Of a stretch of 64,000 nucleotides of DNA, positions 49,851-63,200 are shown one piece after another; position 1 is the first letter of the stretch; each line of letters opens with the position of its first letter. Source of the stretch: Phallusia mammillata (Eukaryota; Chordata; Ascidiacea; Phlebobranchia; Ascidiidae). The notes under the pieces were generated by a model. It searched no databases, was not told where the DNA came from, and saw only the letters and a program-made list of their open reading frames with translations. The stretch spans positions 80,730-144,729 of the forward strand of contig QLIY01000368.1 in assembly GCA_003260075.1 (NCBI GenBank), given 5' to 3'. A program made the translations under genes and the position numbers.

Positions 49851-49917
49851 GATAGAATTCCTAAGAAGTAACTAGGTTTAAAAAAAAATTGCAGCCTCTG
49901 CAAACTATTGTTTTAAA

Positions 49918-50405
49918 CGAATATACTGTTGTTGCCAGGCATAATGTATCAACAAAATTTCAGCTCTTCCGGCAGTTTTTTTATTTCTAATATGCCAACG
50001 TTTCGATGTCCCATATGAAACACCTTCATCAGGGTAATGACATAAATTGCAAACACAAGTATTTATAAACTGAAAAGGGCGGCGAAACACACATACAAAA
50101 AAGGGGGCGGTGGTAAAAAACGCAGTGCGCATCAATGGTCGAGTGATAACACCTAGCTCAATGGTGCAAAAGCGACCGATAAGTTATCGGCATTCGAACG
50201 TCCGTTTTAACGTTCATCGTGTTGGTGTGGGAATGTATGTTCCACGACTCCAGGAAACCTCGCTTGTGAAAATCGGTTTCTCTCGCTAACACCTGGGCGA
50301 CAGAAAAGTTTATGGTGTGGTTGAGAACAGTAGCATGTTGTGCTAATGCCGACTTTTTGGCATCTTTCTTGGCTACATGTTTTAAACCTCTTACTGACAG
50401 CGTCG
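49918..50405 (-). mobile_element. Penelope-like retroelement fragment with GIY-YIG-type C-terminus
   Basis: On the minus strand the reading frame (within 50448-50158) contains KSALAQHATVLNHTINF, VLARETDFHKRGFLESWNIH and TYRSLLHH. This is the pattern of the endonuclease C-terminus of Penelope-like elements. Downstream come CCTGATGAAGGTGTTTC and GACATCGAAACGTTGGCA, typical of their 3' ends. The upstream reverse transcriptase is absent. Flanks on both sides match the MCO-A upstream region, so this is an insertion into copy 2 of the duplication. Confidence 0.7.
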
Positions 50406-50896
50406 GATGGTTAAACAAAAAATACGACACGTGGTTTTGACGAAGCACACATTTCTTTAAGTTACTTGTTATTTTGCCATAGGCTAATTGTTAGGTGAAT
50501 TTGCAAAATCAATCTATTTGAAACAGATAACTTAGGATGCAAATTAAATTAAATTAGACCTTGCACCAGCCCCACGTTGACTGCGTTGATTTTGACTCAT
50601 AGCTAGCTGGAATAAAAAGATTCAATTACCTAAACGTTCTCTTTATCTGTCCACTCCTGACATAATTGACGCGCACTTCGCTGATCTCGACCTTCACTTA
50701 TTTACGACTTGCTGATATAACTTGGTTGTTTTCAAACTATTGACCTGGACTTTGATCGTTCTTAACTAAAACGCACTTAGTTAAGTCAACAGTTTGGTTA
50801 ATTATTATTACAAAACTGCATCCAACATGCGGAACTAAGGTAAAGGTCAGTGTTGCATTACAAAACTGAATAACATATGACACTAAACATAAAAGC

Positions 50897-51120
50897 TATT
50901 GCTGCCAGGCATAATATCAAGTTTGTGGAGCTCTTCTGGCAAATGTGATTTTATTCCGACGTTTCGACGTCCTATCAGCTCTTCTGGCAAATGTAATTTT
51001 ATTCCGACGTTTCGACGTCCTATATACACTATAGTAGTCGCCAGTAGTGTTATTTACCCTGATGACGACCACCTGTATAGGAAACGTCGGAATAAAATTA
51101 CATTTGCCAGAAGAGCTGTA
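50897..51120. mobile_element. Terminal repeats of the same Penelope-like family, partly inverted
   Basis: AGCTCTTCTGGCAAATG followed by ATTTTATTCCGACGTTTCGACGTCC occurs twice in tandem (about 50929-50975 and 50977-51020). It then occurs inverted at 51080-51116. The 37-bp arms 50977-51013 and 51080-51116 are perfect inverted repeats separated by 66 bp. GCTGCCAGGCATAAT at the left edge also occurs at the edge of the fragment near 49930. Confidence 0.6.
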
Positions 51121-51322
51121 CAAACTTCAAACGACACAAAATTGAGTCACTTTTTAATATTTGACACACGTGATACAAACTAAAGATATTAGTATCGTGA
51201 TGTTAAAATTTTGGGGGGGGGGTGCTCTACAAACTTCAAACGACACAAAATTGAGTCAATTTTTAATATTTGTCACACGTGATACAAACTAAAGATATTA
51301 GTATCGTGATGTTAAAATTTTC
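51119..51322. repeat. Duplicated flank around a 10-G run (assembly join)
   Basis: A block of about 94 bp starting TACAAACTTCAAACGACAC is present on both sides of G at 51213-51222, differing at two positions. Confidence 0.78.
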
Positions 51323-52980
51323 ACCTTAACTACACCTCTCTTTTTTGTTGTTGTTTCGTTTTTGTAGCAAGCTTTCATGACTTACGACTGTTTTAAAGAT
51401 CGTGATATGTTTATTAGGCTACTTTACCAATTGATTGTGGTAGATTTGAATCAAGATTATTGCTCAAATTAGGATAGGATATTGTAAAAGTTCAAGCATT
51501 GTTCAATTTCTGAGACAAACCACACTTCTTTGTTGAGGACATTTTAAAATTAATTAGCAGTTTCTGCGAAAGATGTGTTTACTGGCATTAAGTGCTTTTA
51601 ACCACCGAGAACAATATGTATTTGTTGTTCATACGTAAGCAGGCGAACTTTGTTCTGAGTGGAGTTTAGTTCTGGCGAGTCCCATTTGAAGACTATGACG
51701 CAAGTTAAACTGGTATTTAAAAAAATCTTTTTATTTTATTTTCAATCACTTGAACAAGGTGTAACCAACACATGCTCGGGAGGAAGCCGTACTTAAATCC
51801 TAAATGCAATTCCTAAAATAATATCTTTTCTAATCGTATAAACAACTCTCTTTAGGGTCTGGGGGCTGTAGTTCGGTTAACCTGCTGTAAATCTTTATTG
51901 CTTTGGAACAATTCCGCTAGAGCTTCTTGCCCCGGGAAACATACAAAATCAAACCATACTTCTGCCAAGTCAAAATTTATTCGCATACATGAATCCCCAT
52001 TCTCGACTTAAAAGTTATTAGGCAGAAAGATTTTCCCGGCCATTGGGTGACAGTAAAGAGTTTGTCGTTTCGCCACAGCGAGGCGAAGTTTCCTGTTGCC
52101 TACAAGAGAAATATGAAGTTTTTAACTTGATCACATTATGTAAACAACACAATACAAGTGAACTGGTATATTGATCCTTTTTGTTGTATCGGTAGATTTG
52201 AAGGTGCATATGGTAGGCCTAATTTCCGACAGATAGCCTACGTTTTTGAAACTGAATCAGGTAAATATCGCACAAAGTCCAAAACATATCCTTTTAGGGC
52301 TAAATCTTTTTTTTCTTTCGGAACTAGAAGTTCACACGTTATTGAAGAGTACTTGGCTTAAACGAATTTAAACATTGTGCTAATTCCCTTTTATGTAGCT
52401 TTCCGTAACTGCATGGTTAATTAACGTGAAAGTCCAATATTTTGATTGATTTATCACTTAAACTGTAGTGTGTAAACATTTCTCTTTCATTGTGTTGACT
52501 TAACACTTTATGGCATCTCTGCTGTTTTAAATCGGAAAACAGCAAACATCAAGTCGTGTGCAGTCTTCAGATGGAACCGAAACAATTTTTACGTTACCAT
52601 TTATTTACAACAACCGTGGCAGTTTCGATTATACGTGTGGATTTTCCCCGGGGTACGTCAGTAAACTATTTGAGTCCAAGTCAATCTGGGGGCAAGTGAA
52701 CTATTTTAAAAGAATTTATTGACAGTTCAATTTTTGTGTTACGGCGACGCAGTTCCTTATGTAGGCAATATTCGTTTCTGCGAACATTAATTTTACAATG
52801 TAACGACGTCGTTTAATGCGAAGTACTGTGTAATTCCGCTCTACGGTTTTTCCCAAAACAGACATTTTCCAAAATTCCTCGACCGTGAAATGGCCTAATC
52901 CAGAACTGTCAAACTCATTTAGCTTTGCGGGTCATATTTACTCATCCAGATTTGACGCTGGGCAGACAAGGATAAACAAC

Positions 52981-55440
52981 TAATGTTATAATCGATCTCT
53001 TATTTGGGTGTAAAAGGCTGTATATTCACATAATTTAGACAATTTTTAACAGCCATATTTATCCAAACGCCCTCACGGTTTTAACCGAAAATAGACGCGG
53101 ACATATAGTAGAAAGATGAAATCAAGTCACGCGTCCCCATAGTTTAAAAACCGCGGTTTAATCTTTGACTGTACCTTACAGAAAATTTTGCTTCTTAACA
53201 AACTGTATTGAACTGTATCTAAGAAAAGTATTTTATCTGAAACTTGTGCTGTATTTTGTTTGTCCGTTTGAAGAAGCAACACGTTAAATTGCAGGATATT
53301 AGCTAGTTATGTAAAATTGCGCATAACGATGATCCAAAGACAGCTTGTGACATTCCAGAAAAGACAAAAAACACATTGCAATTGTGCGGGAACAATTGCA
53401 TTTTTCTTAGTTGTTTTGCAGTAAAGGCTATTGTTTCGCAATGGAGACAGTCGATTCTCAAACCTTTTCGACCCCCCCCCCCCCAAATTGCCNNNNNNNN
53501 NNNNNNNNNNNNNNNNNNNNNNNNNNNNNNNNNNNNNNNNNNNNNNNNNNNNNCCCCCCCAAATTGCCTCACCGACCCCTAAAGGATCGCGGGCCCCAGT
53601 TTGAGAACCGCTGCTTTAATCCCAGTGAAGTGCATACTCTCTTTGTTTATTCCACGTCTTGTACCAAAAACTTACGCGTGATTTATATTGCAAAAAAGAC
53701 AGAAACCAGCAATGTAATAATTTAAATTATTTCAAAAAGTATGTCAGCATAAGTATGTAAATCGTTTGGCGTGTTTTTGACCCGTGATCAAGGCTGCACT
53801 TCTCTAATGTTTTTCATATGTTTAAATACAAGGCAAAACTAAAACTTACTTAAAGGTTCTGTAATAATGGATAAACTGGTTATGGCATTCAGAGGATCTG
53901 TTTACACTGTACCCAATTGCCTTAAGCCGTGATAACTAGCACAGATGGCGTCCCTTTGATCTTATTGATGTTTTCCATACTTAGTTGACAACGCCACACG
54001 CATTAAAATATAAATTGATAAGAGCTGCCTTGTCAGCAGTTATCTTTTTGAATAAGTTTATTTAGGTCGCATTTTTTTCTAAAAGTAGCCTATGGCCCGG
54101 TACAGAAACTTATACCTTCACAATTTTACAATTACTTTTTTTATGGTTAAAACAGTGCCGTGCGCCTGCTGGTAATTTGTGGAAACGTATATGGTTATTT
54201 ATGTATGTAAACTCAACTTGGGATTTCCAGTCTGATTCATCATTGTTGTTTTGTGCGTTGTAACGGCTCACCTGTTCCCAGCCACGCAAGAAACACAGTC
54301 TGCCAAGTTTGTGTGCGACTATTGTAGTTTGCAGGTCTAACACGACCCCAAAGGCAGAAAAGATGTTACGTAAACACCATTAATTTCAAGAAAATATTTC
54401 TCCTGTGTTTATTTTATTGAGATACAACAACATCATTCGATCCAATCTATTTACTCTTGACAAACTGTTGTTATTGCGTAACAATGTACCTGTGGTAGCC
54501 TATAATATGGCAGAAGTAGGGGAAAGTTTTAGCGCGTTAATATCTTTACGAATGAATTGTATTCTTTGAATATATATATACCTACCTACACATAAGTTTT
54601 CTTAATCAGATATTATGCGAAAAAACATTTCAAAAAAGGAAGCAAATCACACCAATTAATCATGGTAGGCATAGTGCTTTGTTAAGTTCAGTGTAAACAT
54701 GGCCCTTCTATAAAAGGCATTCGAAAACCCCATAAAAGCACGTCTAGATTCCTGGCGATTCTGGCAAACCATCTACCTCTAAATATACTCGTATGGGTTG
54801 CACAAACGAAAACGGGAGTTTCCAATGACATTTTGGGAACTTGAAGGGGGAATTTCACTTGAATTTGAAACCAAATTTAGGAGAATTTCGGGGTAAAGAT
54901 AGGTGGGTAAACATCAGTGGGTGCACTGTTTACCAATGGATTCACTTTTCCCTGGAAATTTAGGCACATGGTGTTTGTTGAGGTTTTATGTCCCAATATG
55001 TTGTGGGGACTTCACGCTAGCACTGGTTTTACGACGTTGTCGCGGTTTGCGCAAAATGTCTAAATTGAAAGCCATTTTGTCTCAGATTGCATTTTTTGTA
55101 TTTTCCGACAATCAGGTGACAGTCCGAAAACTAAAAACTATGCTTTGTCGTGTCATTATGCAACAAGAAACGTAGAAATTTTAAGCCACAGTATTTTTGG
55201 GAAACGTAACTTTAATCCATACTCCACAGTCATCGGTCTTGTAAGCGCCCGTGCGCTCACAAAAATGCCATTACGAACATAAGCAATGACTCTGTTTCTA
55301 TCTTTTCTATAGGGTAAATGATAACCATCAATTGATAAACATTCGTCACTAATATTGCAATCAAGCCATGTTTCCGTAATATGTCAAACCCACGATTTAA
55401 TGCAATGGCATGTAGCTCATCCACTTTCACGGATGTGTTA
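52981..55440. other. Intergenic DNA with an N gap; no gene seen
   Basis: N fills 53493-53553, flanked on both sides by poly-C then AAATTGCC, again a duplicated flank. Just after it, CCCCAGTTTGAGAACCGCTG (about 53594-53613) looks like the terminus of a MITE, but its partner end is not clear. Open frames spanning the gap and those at 54110-54343 and 54903-55175 lack protein features. Confidence 0.5.
53493..53553. other. Assembly gap (61 N)
   Basis: The only run of N in the window; the true length is unknown. Confidence 0.99.
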
Positions 55441-55448
55441 TGAGTAAT

Positions 55449-55716
55449 GATGCACCGGATCAGCTAAATATCGGTTCGGCTGAAACCAAGTATTCGGCAG
55501 TTTTGCCGAATAAATTCTGCTGAAACAAACCAAAATATTTATGTCACACGAATTTGTGCGCTACGCTTTTGACACGAAAAAATGTCTCTCTCATTTATCC
55601 TTATGGTGCAGTTTAAATGATTGCGTGGTATCTTACTAAGCACAAAGACACGTTTAACGCTTTTTTTTCGTAAAAGATCGCAAGAAATTATTCGGCCAAA
55701 ACCGAATCTTTGCAAA
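55449..55716. mobile_element. Fragment of the TTCGGCCGAAT MITE family
   Basis: Contains GATGCACCGGATC, GTATTCGGCAG, GCCGAATAAATTC and GGCCAAAACCGAATCTTTGC, matching parts of 39880-40360. No intact pair of ends. Confidence 0.6.
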
Positions 55717-55729
55717 ATAACTTGCTTCT

Positions 55730-56370
55730 AGCACTTGTTGGCATGATGAATCTGTGTGATTGCATGGAAGCCAGTAGATGTCTGGTAATGTTTGCATTGT
55801 AAAACCGGTCCGACCAGCAAGAGAATGAATTTTTCTTTTGTCCGACATTTTGATAAACTTTACAACAATTGGTGCAGATTTGGGCAAATCATTAGATCCA
55901 GTATTTGCTGTTGAAGACGAGCGGCGCGGTAGGCGGTGTAGGCTACATTACTAAGTTCAATCTTAGTGAGATCAGAAGGTGGGTACTGCAGCTTATCAGT
56001 CAAAACCGTGCGAACAATATGTTCGGTTTGGTCCGGAGATTCAACATTAGATTGTTGCGGGATGCCATGAAACAGTAAATTAAACTCTTTTGAGCGCAGC
56101 TCATCCATAACACGCTCTTGTTTCGATGGAACTTGCGTTTCCCTGAAGTTGTTTTCTAATTGCTTTCGAGCTCATCAATGCGTTGATGCGCATTCTCGAG
56201 TCTTGTTTCATCTTGGCCAATGCGTTCCCGCCGGTCATTTTCAATTGAGGTCAGGCGCCGATCATTAGATTGCATTAGGTTAAACACCACTTGTCGTGGG
56301 CTCAGAGTTTTCTTTTGGTTCAGCACTTGTATCAGTTCGACTTTTCCTTACCGCAACGTTATTCATGATC
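55730..56370 (-). pseudogene. Decayed L1-like LINE ORF1
   Basis: Read on the minus strand from about 56365, the sequence starts MNNVAVRKSRTD and runs into a Glu/Arg-rich coiled-coil stretch (about 56275-56165). It then has FNLLFHGIPQQ with SPDQTEHIVRTVL, and after a frameshift APIVVKFIKMSDKRKIHS. This is the order of an L1-type ORF1 protein, an RNA-binding chaperone of retrotransposition: coiled coil, RRM-like domain, C-terminal domain. In-frame stops and the frameshift show it is dead. No reverse transcriptase is present. Confidence 0.65.
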
Positions 56371-57283
56371 CGTGTCACAAATAACTTTCGAGGTTTGCTA
56401 CATCAGGTATTACTAGAAATCTTGACTACGAAGTCATCAATATAAAGCGTACAGAATAGAGAAACTTAACAATTACAGCAGCTTTAAAAACACGTCGGTC
56501 CGGCACTACGACCAAGTAGCGACGATTGCTTTCGACCAATGTATCAATGTTAACCCGGTGCAACTGGTACAAATTCGCATACAAAAGTCGCACTGCTGAT
56601 CGGAGCACTGATGTATTCCACAAACCTCCAAAATTTCTGTTTTGTTGACATAAACATAAAAAACGGGTAAAACAAAATTAAAACATACAGTCACGTAGTT
56701 TAGAGTTGCAAGCAGGTCTGCGGGAAATTGGGGTCTAATGCCACAATCACAACCCCTAACCTCGGTCCTAAAGACCGGCCGAACCTACAACCCTGACGCA
56801 GTATAGTTGACACTCACTGAAGCCTAAATAATTTGTGCCGCATTTATTGTATTTTTTGTGTTTTTGGTGTCGCATTTCCTTTCCCATTGTAGTAGTGTCA
56901 ACCTAATCCAACACGTTTAACAAACAGGTATGATGCAACCATCCAAGGTTTCGAACGGTTTCGGAATCCCCTGCTCTTTGCGAAAAAAAGACGTTACGTC
57001 ACAAGAGTATAAAGACGGCCATTCTGAAGCGTTTTATTCGGAAGAAAAAAGTCAGTCTTACAGTCGACAGGCAGATGTACTACAAGTAGAAAAAATAATA
57101 AAGTAAAAAAATCTGTTTATTGTTGACATCACATATAAAAATGCTGTTAGGTGAGGTGGCAATTGAAAAAAAGCCGCATTTGTAGTCAATAAACAAAAAA
57201 AAAACTAAACTTATATGTTGTATCCGCAGCAGTTATAACACAACAAAAGCAAGACTTTTCAACCATAGTTATTAGTGATTAGA
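56371..57283. other. Intergenic region upstream of MCO-C
   Basis: No exon is seen. This should hold the MCO-C promoter and 5' UTR. The overlapping minus-strand open frames at 56426-56694 have no recognisable domain. I cannot assign a TATA box or initiator with confidence. Confidence 0.4.
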
Positions 57284-60200
57284 ATGGACAATCACGTGAT
57301 CGTTCTATTTGTGGTGATTGGCTTTTTATGTGTGACGTCATTCGGTCAAACCGATTGCAACTTTACTCATCCATGTCCATTAAATGGTGGGTTAGGGGGG
57401 GGGGCGAATTTAAAACCATTGACCTATTGGTTCTTATGTAGAAACAAATTCCCTTGCGTTGCCTGTTTTGAAAAGCATTCATTTATACCAAATTAAAAGT
57501 GCTGAAACAAGGCGTCTCAAAATGTGCTGAACAAACGCCCGATAATGTTAGGTAGCATATTAAGTAAGTCATGATGCAGGTTTCAGGAAAATTTTTAACA
57601 AACTTGGAGAATATTGAAACAGACTTGATCGCTATGTTCTGAACTTCTAACTTCGTGGTTTCTAGGCGGTGAATACTTGGAACAACCTCGTCAGATTCGT
57701 TCCACAAACGGAAGCCTCACATTAACACTGACCATTGATGTCGGCGATTTTAATGTGGATTGGTTGACATTAAGACGGCGAATGTATAACGGGTCGGTCG
57801 TCGGTCCTACTTGGATCATAAGAAAAGGAGATCAAGTCAAAATTAGATTGGTAACATTTGGCATTGGCAATATATCAAATTAATGCTACTTTTTTGTAAA
57901 TATATGTACAGATTAAGTGTATGTGCGTGTAAACTTAAAAATGAATGAATTTAAACCTGACCCTTAAATCTTCAAGCGATCTATATAGTTAAATGTACCT
58001 ACCTGCTATACCAGGGGCGGGGGGGGGGATTTCAGGAAATTTTTTAACAAACTTGGAGAACTATGTTCTAAACTTCTAACTTCGTGGTTTCTAGGCGGTG
58101 AATACTTGGAACAACCGCGCCAGATTCGTTCCACAAACGGAAGCCTCACATTAACACTGACCTTGGATGTCGGCGATTTTAATGTTGATTGGTTGACATT
58201 GAGACGGCGAATGTATAACGGATCAGTCGTCGGTCCTACTTGGATCATAAGAAAAGGAGATCAAGTCAAAATTAGATTGGTAAGAATCGGCATTAGCAAA
58301 TAATGCTACTTGGTTCTAAATATATGTACAGATTATGTGTATACGCGTTTATTTTTAAAACTAGAGAGGACAAATGAATTTGAATCTGACCCTTAAATAT
58401 TTTTGTACAAAACAACGAACTAGGTTTATATATTTCAAAGGTTGCTATCTCGGACGTTTTCAGATTCCTGCAAGATGTTGGCAAACGCAAAAGGCAAGGC
58501 CGATGCGTTTTTACATCTCATTAGCTACAACGAGTTATAATTAGTTAAATGTACTTGCTATAAAGCGTTTTAACTGATCTACAAAAAAATGGAATATCGT
58601 TTTACTCGGACTTTTTGCAGATGAACAAACTAACCAAACCGAATCCAAATTTTGGCCACAACCAAATGCGATTTCCCAACAGTTCAAATCTTCACACCCA
58701 CGGCCTTCACATTGGAAGTGGGGGGGGGGGGGGGGGGGGGGGGGAAGTCACCCAGTATGGACATAAAACAAAGTGTTCTCTGTTTAAGCTCTAAAACAGA
58801 CCATGATCGTGAGTTCAATGATTGTAAACTTATCTATGCTTTCGGCTCCTTGACTTTGCCGTTCGGTTTTTATTTCTGTAATTACCCCGACGCTACCTGT
58901 AGTAAATTGTTATAGTACGTAAATATTGAAGAAATCTTCAATATTCCGAAAGCCTTCCACGCATCCTGCAGTGCAAAAATTCTTCGTTATTTCAGGTTCC
59001 AGGCGACAACGTTTTCATTCACGTCTACCCTGAACAAGAATTCACCTACAAATATTCCATTGAAAATCTACAGCCGTCGGGCACTTACTGGTATCATCCC
59101 CACCTGCACGGAGCAACTTTGTTCCAGGTGAGTTTCTAAAAACATTACCCAATGTTAAAAAATTCGAACATATTCTATAACAGTACAGTAGTTTATCATG
59201 TGTCATTAGCCGATAGTGAAAACCTGTATATGTATGCTCTGTCAGTAATGCGATAATAACTGAAAACTTTTATGGTTTTTTTTTATTGAAAAAATCACGT
59301 TGTTAAAATCTTTAAAATGGTATACACTTTAATTAAAATTTCTACACAGTACATCACATTTGTAATTGTAATCCAATTTTAATAATAGTTTACAACACAC
59401 TTTTTACGTTTTGTAGGTTCATAGCGGCATGGCTGGTTTGATAATAGTTGAGGACGAAATTTCAAGTTTGAGTGAAACACTCAAGTCGGCGTCCTGTCCG
59501 CTCAATTGTGAGCATGATGTACAACTTTTGTTTCAACCGCTTCTCCTCTATTCGAATATTCCAGATCTATTTCAATTTTCTGCTGTACAAGATTTGCTTG
59601 GCGATTTAACAAACGAGTAAGAAATGTGTAAAACAGGCAATAATTTACGTTTTTTATTCACAGTATTTTATTTACACTCAGCGTTTACCTTTTCATGATT
59701 TTTGTGTTTATTTAAACTTTGTCTGATTACATGTTAAACTTTGCCCAGCATTAAAAAACTAACGTATAAGGTCGAGTGAATGTGAATATAATCATGCAAT
59801 AAAACAGACTTATTAGATTATTAACATTTATACATCTTTGCGTTTCAAGTTTAAATCGGTACAATGTGTCAACCGGCGGAACATTCAGACAGTGGATCGA
59901 AGACGAAATCAATGGAGTCGACTATTTCACAACAAACGGGAAAATCAAACCAGTTCTAAACATCACTACGGGTCAAAACAAAAGATTCAGGTCTGGTATT
60001 AAGTTTTCTTGACAGTAATAGGCCTTAATTAGTCTGAAGCACAGAGGCATCCTAAATTTTGACCCTGGTTGAAAAAGATTACCTTGGTTTGTTTTCATGT
60101 GTTTTGTATTAAATGTTATTAGCCTGACGTTCAATATATCAATCTAAAAACGTTTATGAAATAATGATAGGCCAGAACAAAAAACAAAAAACATACGTTT

Positions 60201-63200
60201 CATATTTAATTGTTTTATATTTTGCTGATAGAATGGCGAATGCTGGTGGAGGACCGACCCTCGAATTGGAGTTAGTTGACGCCTCTAGTGGCGAACCTGC
60301 GTGTGAAGTTTTTGAGATTGCCATAGATGGAGTTTATTTGAACGAAGCGAGGAAACAAAGATTGAATAAAACTTTCTTGATGCCGTCGCAGCGTTGTGAT
60401 TGGTTGGTAATGTGCAGCAGACCGGGAACGTATGTGGTGAGTGTAGATAATTGGTGAAACTTTTTCTTTGTACTCGCATAAGCATTTTTTTATGAAAAGA
60501 TTAAGCTTCGTATAGTGTGAACTAAACTATGCAAGGTTAAGACCACATCAGTTCGTATCTTTGACACAATGTTTCGATCAACATAATCAGCATTCGCATC
60601 ACCAAACGTTGTTTGAGTTAATATAAATAACTTTCCTAGCTATACCCTTATTGTTAGCCGCTGCAGCAAAGTATCCTGTTTCGACCTATAAGGTCATATT
60701 AGTTCAACTGGTGACAAGGCATTTGTAGTTATTTTTAAACAGTATAAACTGGACCTGAGCAGACAAAAGTCACCCCATTGTCCACATGGTTTCACAAAAA
60801 GTTTACCACAAATGCAGGTCTTGTCACTTCTTCTAAATAGTGACGGAATTTTACTTAAAGAGTTTTATCTTTTGGTTTAAATCTATATTGCTTTTGGTTC
60901 AGTGATCTGATACGCTTTTACAATTGTTTGAGTTGTTATGCAGTTACGGTCGAACCCAGAACCTGCCGACGAAGCTTCTCTCGGTCCTGCTGTGCGTTGG
61001 AGCGGAACACTTCTTGTCATCAACGTTAGTGGACCGGAAAACGCTACAACGATTAACAGGACGTTGCCCGGGCGACCACACTTTATATCAGACTTTCGTA
61101 GCATTCCATCAGATGAAATTAAAGGAAAATGGATTTTAGAACTAAGCCCATCGTTTGGCTTAAACCGAGAGAGATTCACTTGCGAAGAGCATTACAGGTA
61201 TTCAGCATGTGGGTTCTTCGTGTTTTCAGTAGGGGGGTCAAAACCGACCCAATTTCGTTTTAGGAACACTATATATGGACTTTTTAGGAAGCAGTATGTA
61301 AAAAGTAGCTTGATCACAAACAAATGACAGAGAGGTTGTGTGTATTGAAACATGTCGACATTTTAACGTTCTCTGTTGTCATTATCATCATCAAGTGTCA
61401 AGTTTTGTTTTTCAGGTGTCAGATTTTTTAGTGTCGGTTGTTCACATGTCCACTTTTTGCTTTGCACGATTTGTGGTGGCAACAGCGTTTGCTAAAACTT
61501 GTGCATTTCGATATTCTCTTCATACAGTGTCTTTGGCAGTTTAGTGTTAGATCAGTTTACCCTATAAACCTCGAGCTAAAATTGGAGTTGATTGGGTGTC
61601 AAGCTTCCTTTTAAATTAAAAAAAACTTACATCCTTTAAATGTCACTAGCTTGAGTGTTTATAGTTCTTTTTCAGCCCGAAAAATACAAAAAGGTCCATG
61701 ACTTTTTTAAAGCTAAATGTTATATGACTTAAATATTGGCACTTGCTTCATAAACCGTGTTGTTTTTAGATACAAAATGGAAGTGGACGTTCTACAGGAG
61801 TGGCAAATTACTAACACGTCACCCGACATCGGTCATCCAATACATTTACACATCAATCACTTCCAGGTCGGCCAGTGACCAAACATTAAAGAATATGTCA
61901 CCTACTAATTGCCCGAGCGCCAATTTTATTGTTTTTGCCGTAACCAAAAAAGTGCGGATTTGTAATGTTAACACAAAACCATGGTAAATTTTAAGAGGCT
62001 ACCTTATAAATAAAGCCTATACGTGAGACAACAAAGGTTTTACAGTATTGTTTGTAAAATAATTTTGGTCCCACACTCATTTCCCTGAAATACAGTAATC
62101 TCTTTAGCTGAGTAAAGCCGATGTTTATTTTGTAGGTAATTGATTTCCAACCTTACACCGGACCAGTTGGTTCAGTTGATTTTGATACACTCGATTGGAA
62201 GCTGTATGGACGGGACAATCAGACTTGTTTCTACCAACATTTTAACTACAATCGTAAGTTCTGTAATTTTTTTTCGATCCCCACTAGTATAGTTTACAAC
62301 TCTGGCGCGTGACAAAGGTCGGTGCCTATATATATCGTACTTTGTTTCTAAGATTGTCCTTACTTTGTAGGGCAATGTCTTAGAAACATTTATTGAGTCC
62401 TTATTTTGTTTTATTTCAACAATTACAAGTCAAATTCATGCTAGAAGTAAAATTAACCTAGGCCTGAGGTTCCGTGAGATGCACGAAGTGTTTTCTACGA
62501 ACAAGGAGTTGCTGGAACAGACTGTTTCTGGCAAAAAATATGACATGTGATATGTAATTGCTCACATAAATGCAAACAATTGTTCAAAAACGTTTGATTT
62601 GTTTCATACGGAAATTTATTTTTTCGGTTCTCCTTTTTAAAGGTTATATGTTCCAGCAAGAGTTTGTAAATATTTCCGTATTCTAAGTTGATCAGCAACT
62701 GTCTTCCTTCGCCTCGGTTTTGGAGTTAATGGCCGAGTTGCTCTGTCTCAGCGTGTTAGTTTTAATTTTTTCTGTATTTACGTTTTTTCCATTTGTTTCA
62801 TAGCAAACGACAACATACCGCTTCAACCAAATCCCCTGCAGTATTCCGGACACTATGACCGCTGGGTGGCAGGAGGGACCGGGACATTGGGTTACGCTGA
62901 AGCTGGCGAGTTTCGAGATGTGTTGTGGGTTCCACCACTCTCCAACATCACAGTGAGTTCACATTTGACATCAAGTGACTTTAGCAGATACCAGCCACCT
63001 TTGAGCGCTTTAAACTATATCCTAACCTTACCAACCTTCATAAACTTAAGCTCCATCCACTTGTTGTTTAGATCCGTTTTCTTCCTGATAAATTTCTTGG
63101 TACTGTTGTTGTCCATTGTCATTTTCTCAATCATGAAGATATCGGAATGATGTTGACTACAGAGATCGTACCACAAGGTAAACTTTGACCAAACCTATAA

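Larger units (their letters stand above)
36410..52980. repeat. Tandem segmental duplication, copy 2 (carries MCO-B), expanded by insertions
   Basis: The direct partner of 26150-36390. It is about 6 kb longer. The excess includes MITEs (37831-38330, 39880-40360, 45703-46271, 46490-46974, 47652-47847), a minisatellite with a poly-G fill (about 49140-49850), a Penelope-like fragment (about 49918-50400) and false duplications at assembly joins. Confidence 0.78.

Noticed and set aside
53303-53725. Open frames running through the N gap
   Set aside because: The translated N region and poly-C flanks carry no information.
58095-58279. Mutually exclusive alternative exon 2 of MCO-C
   Set aside because: The duplicate is joined by a G run and shares intron sequence, like the other false duplications here.
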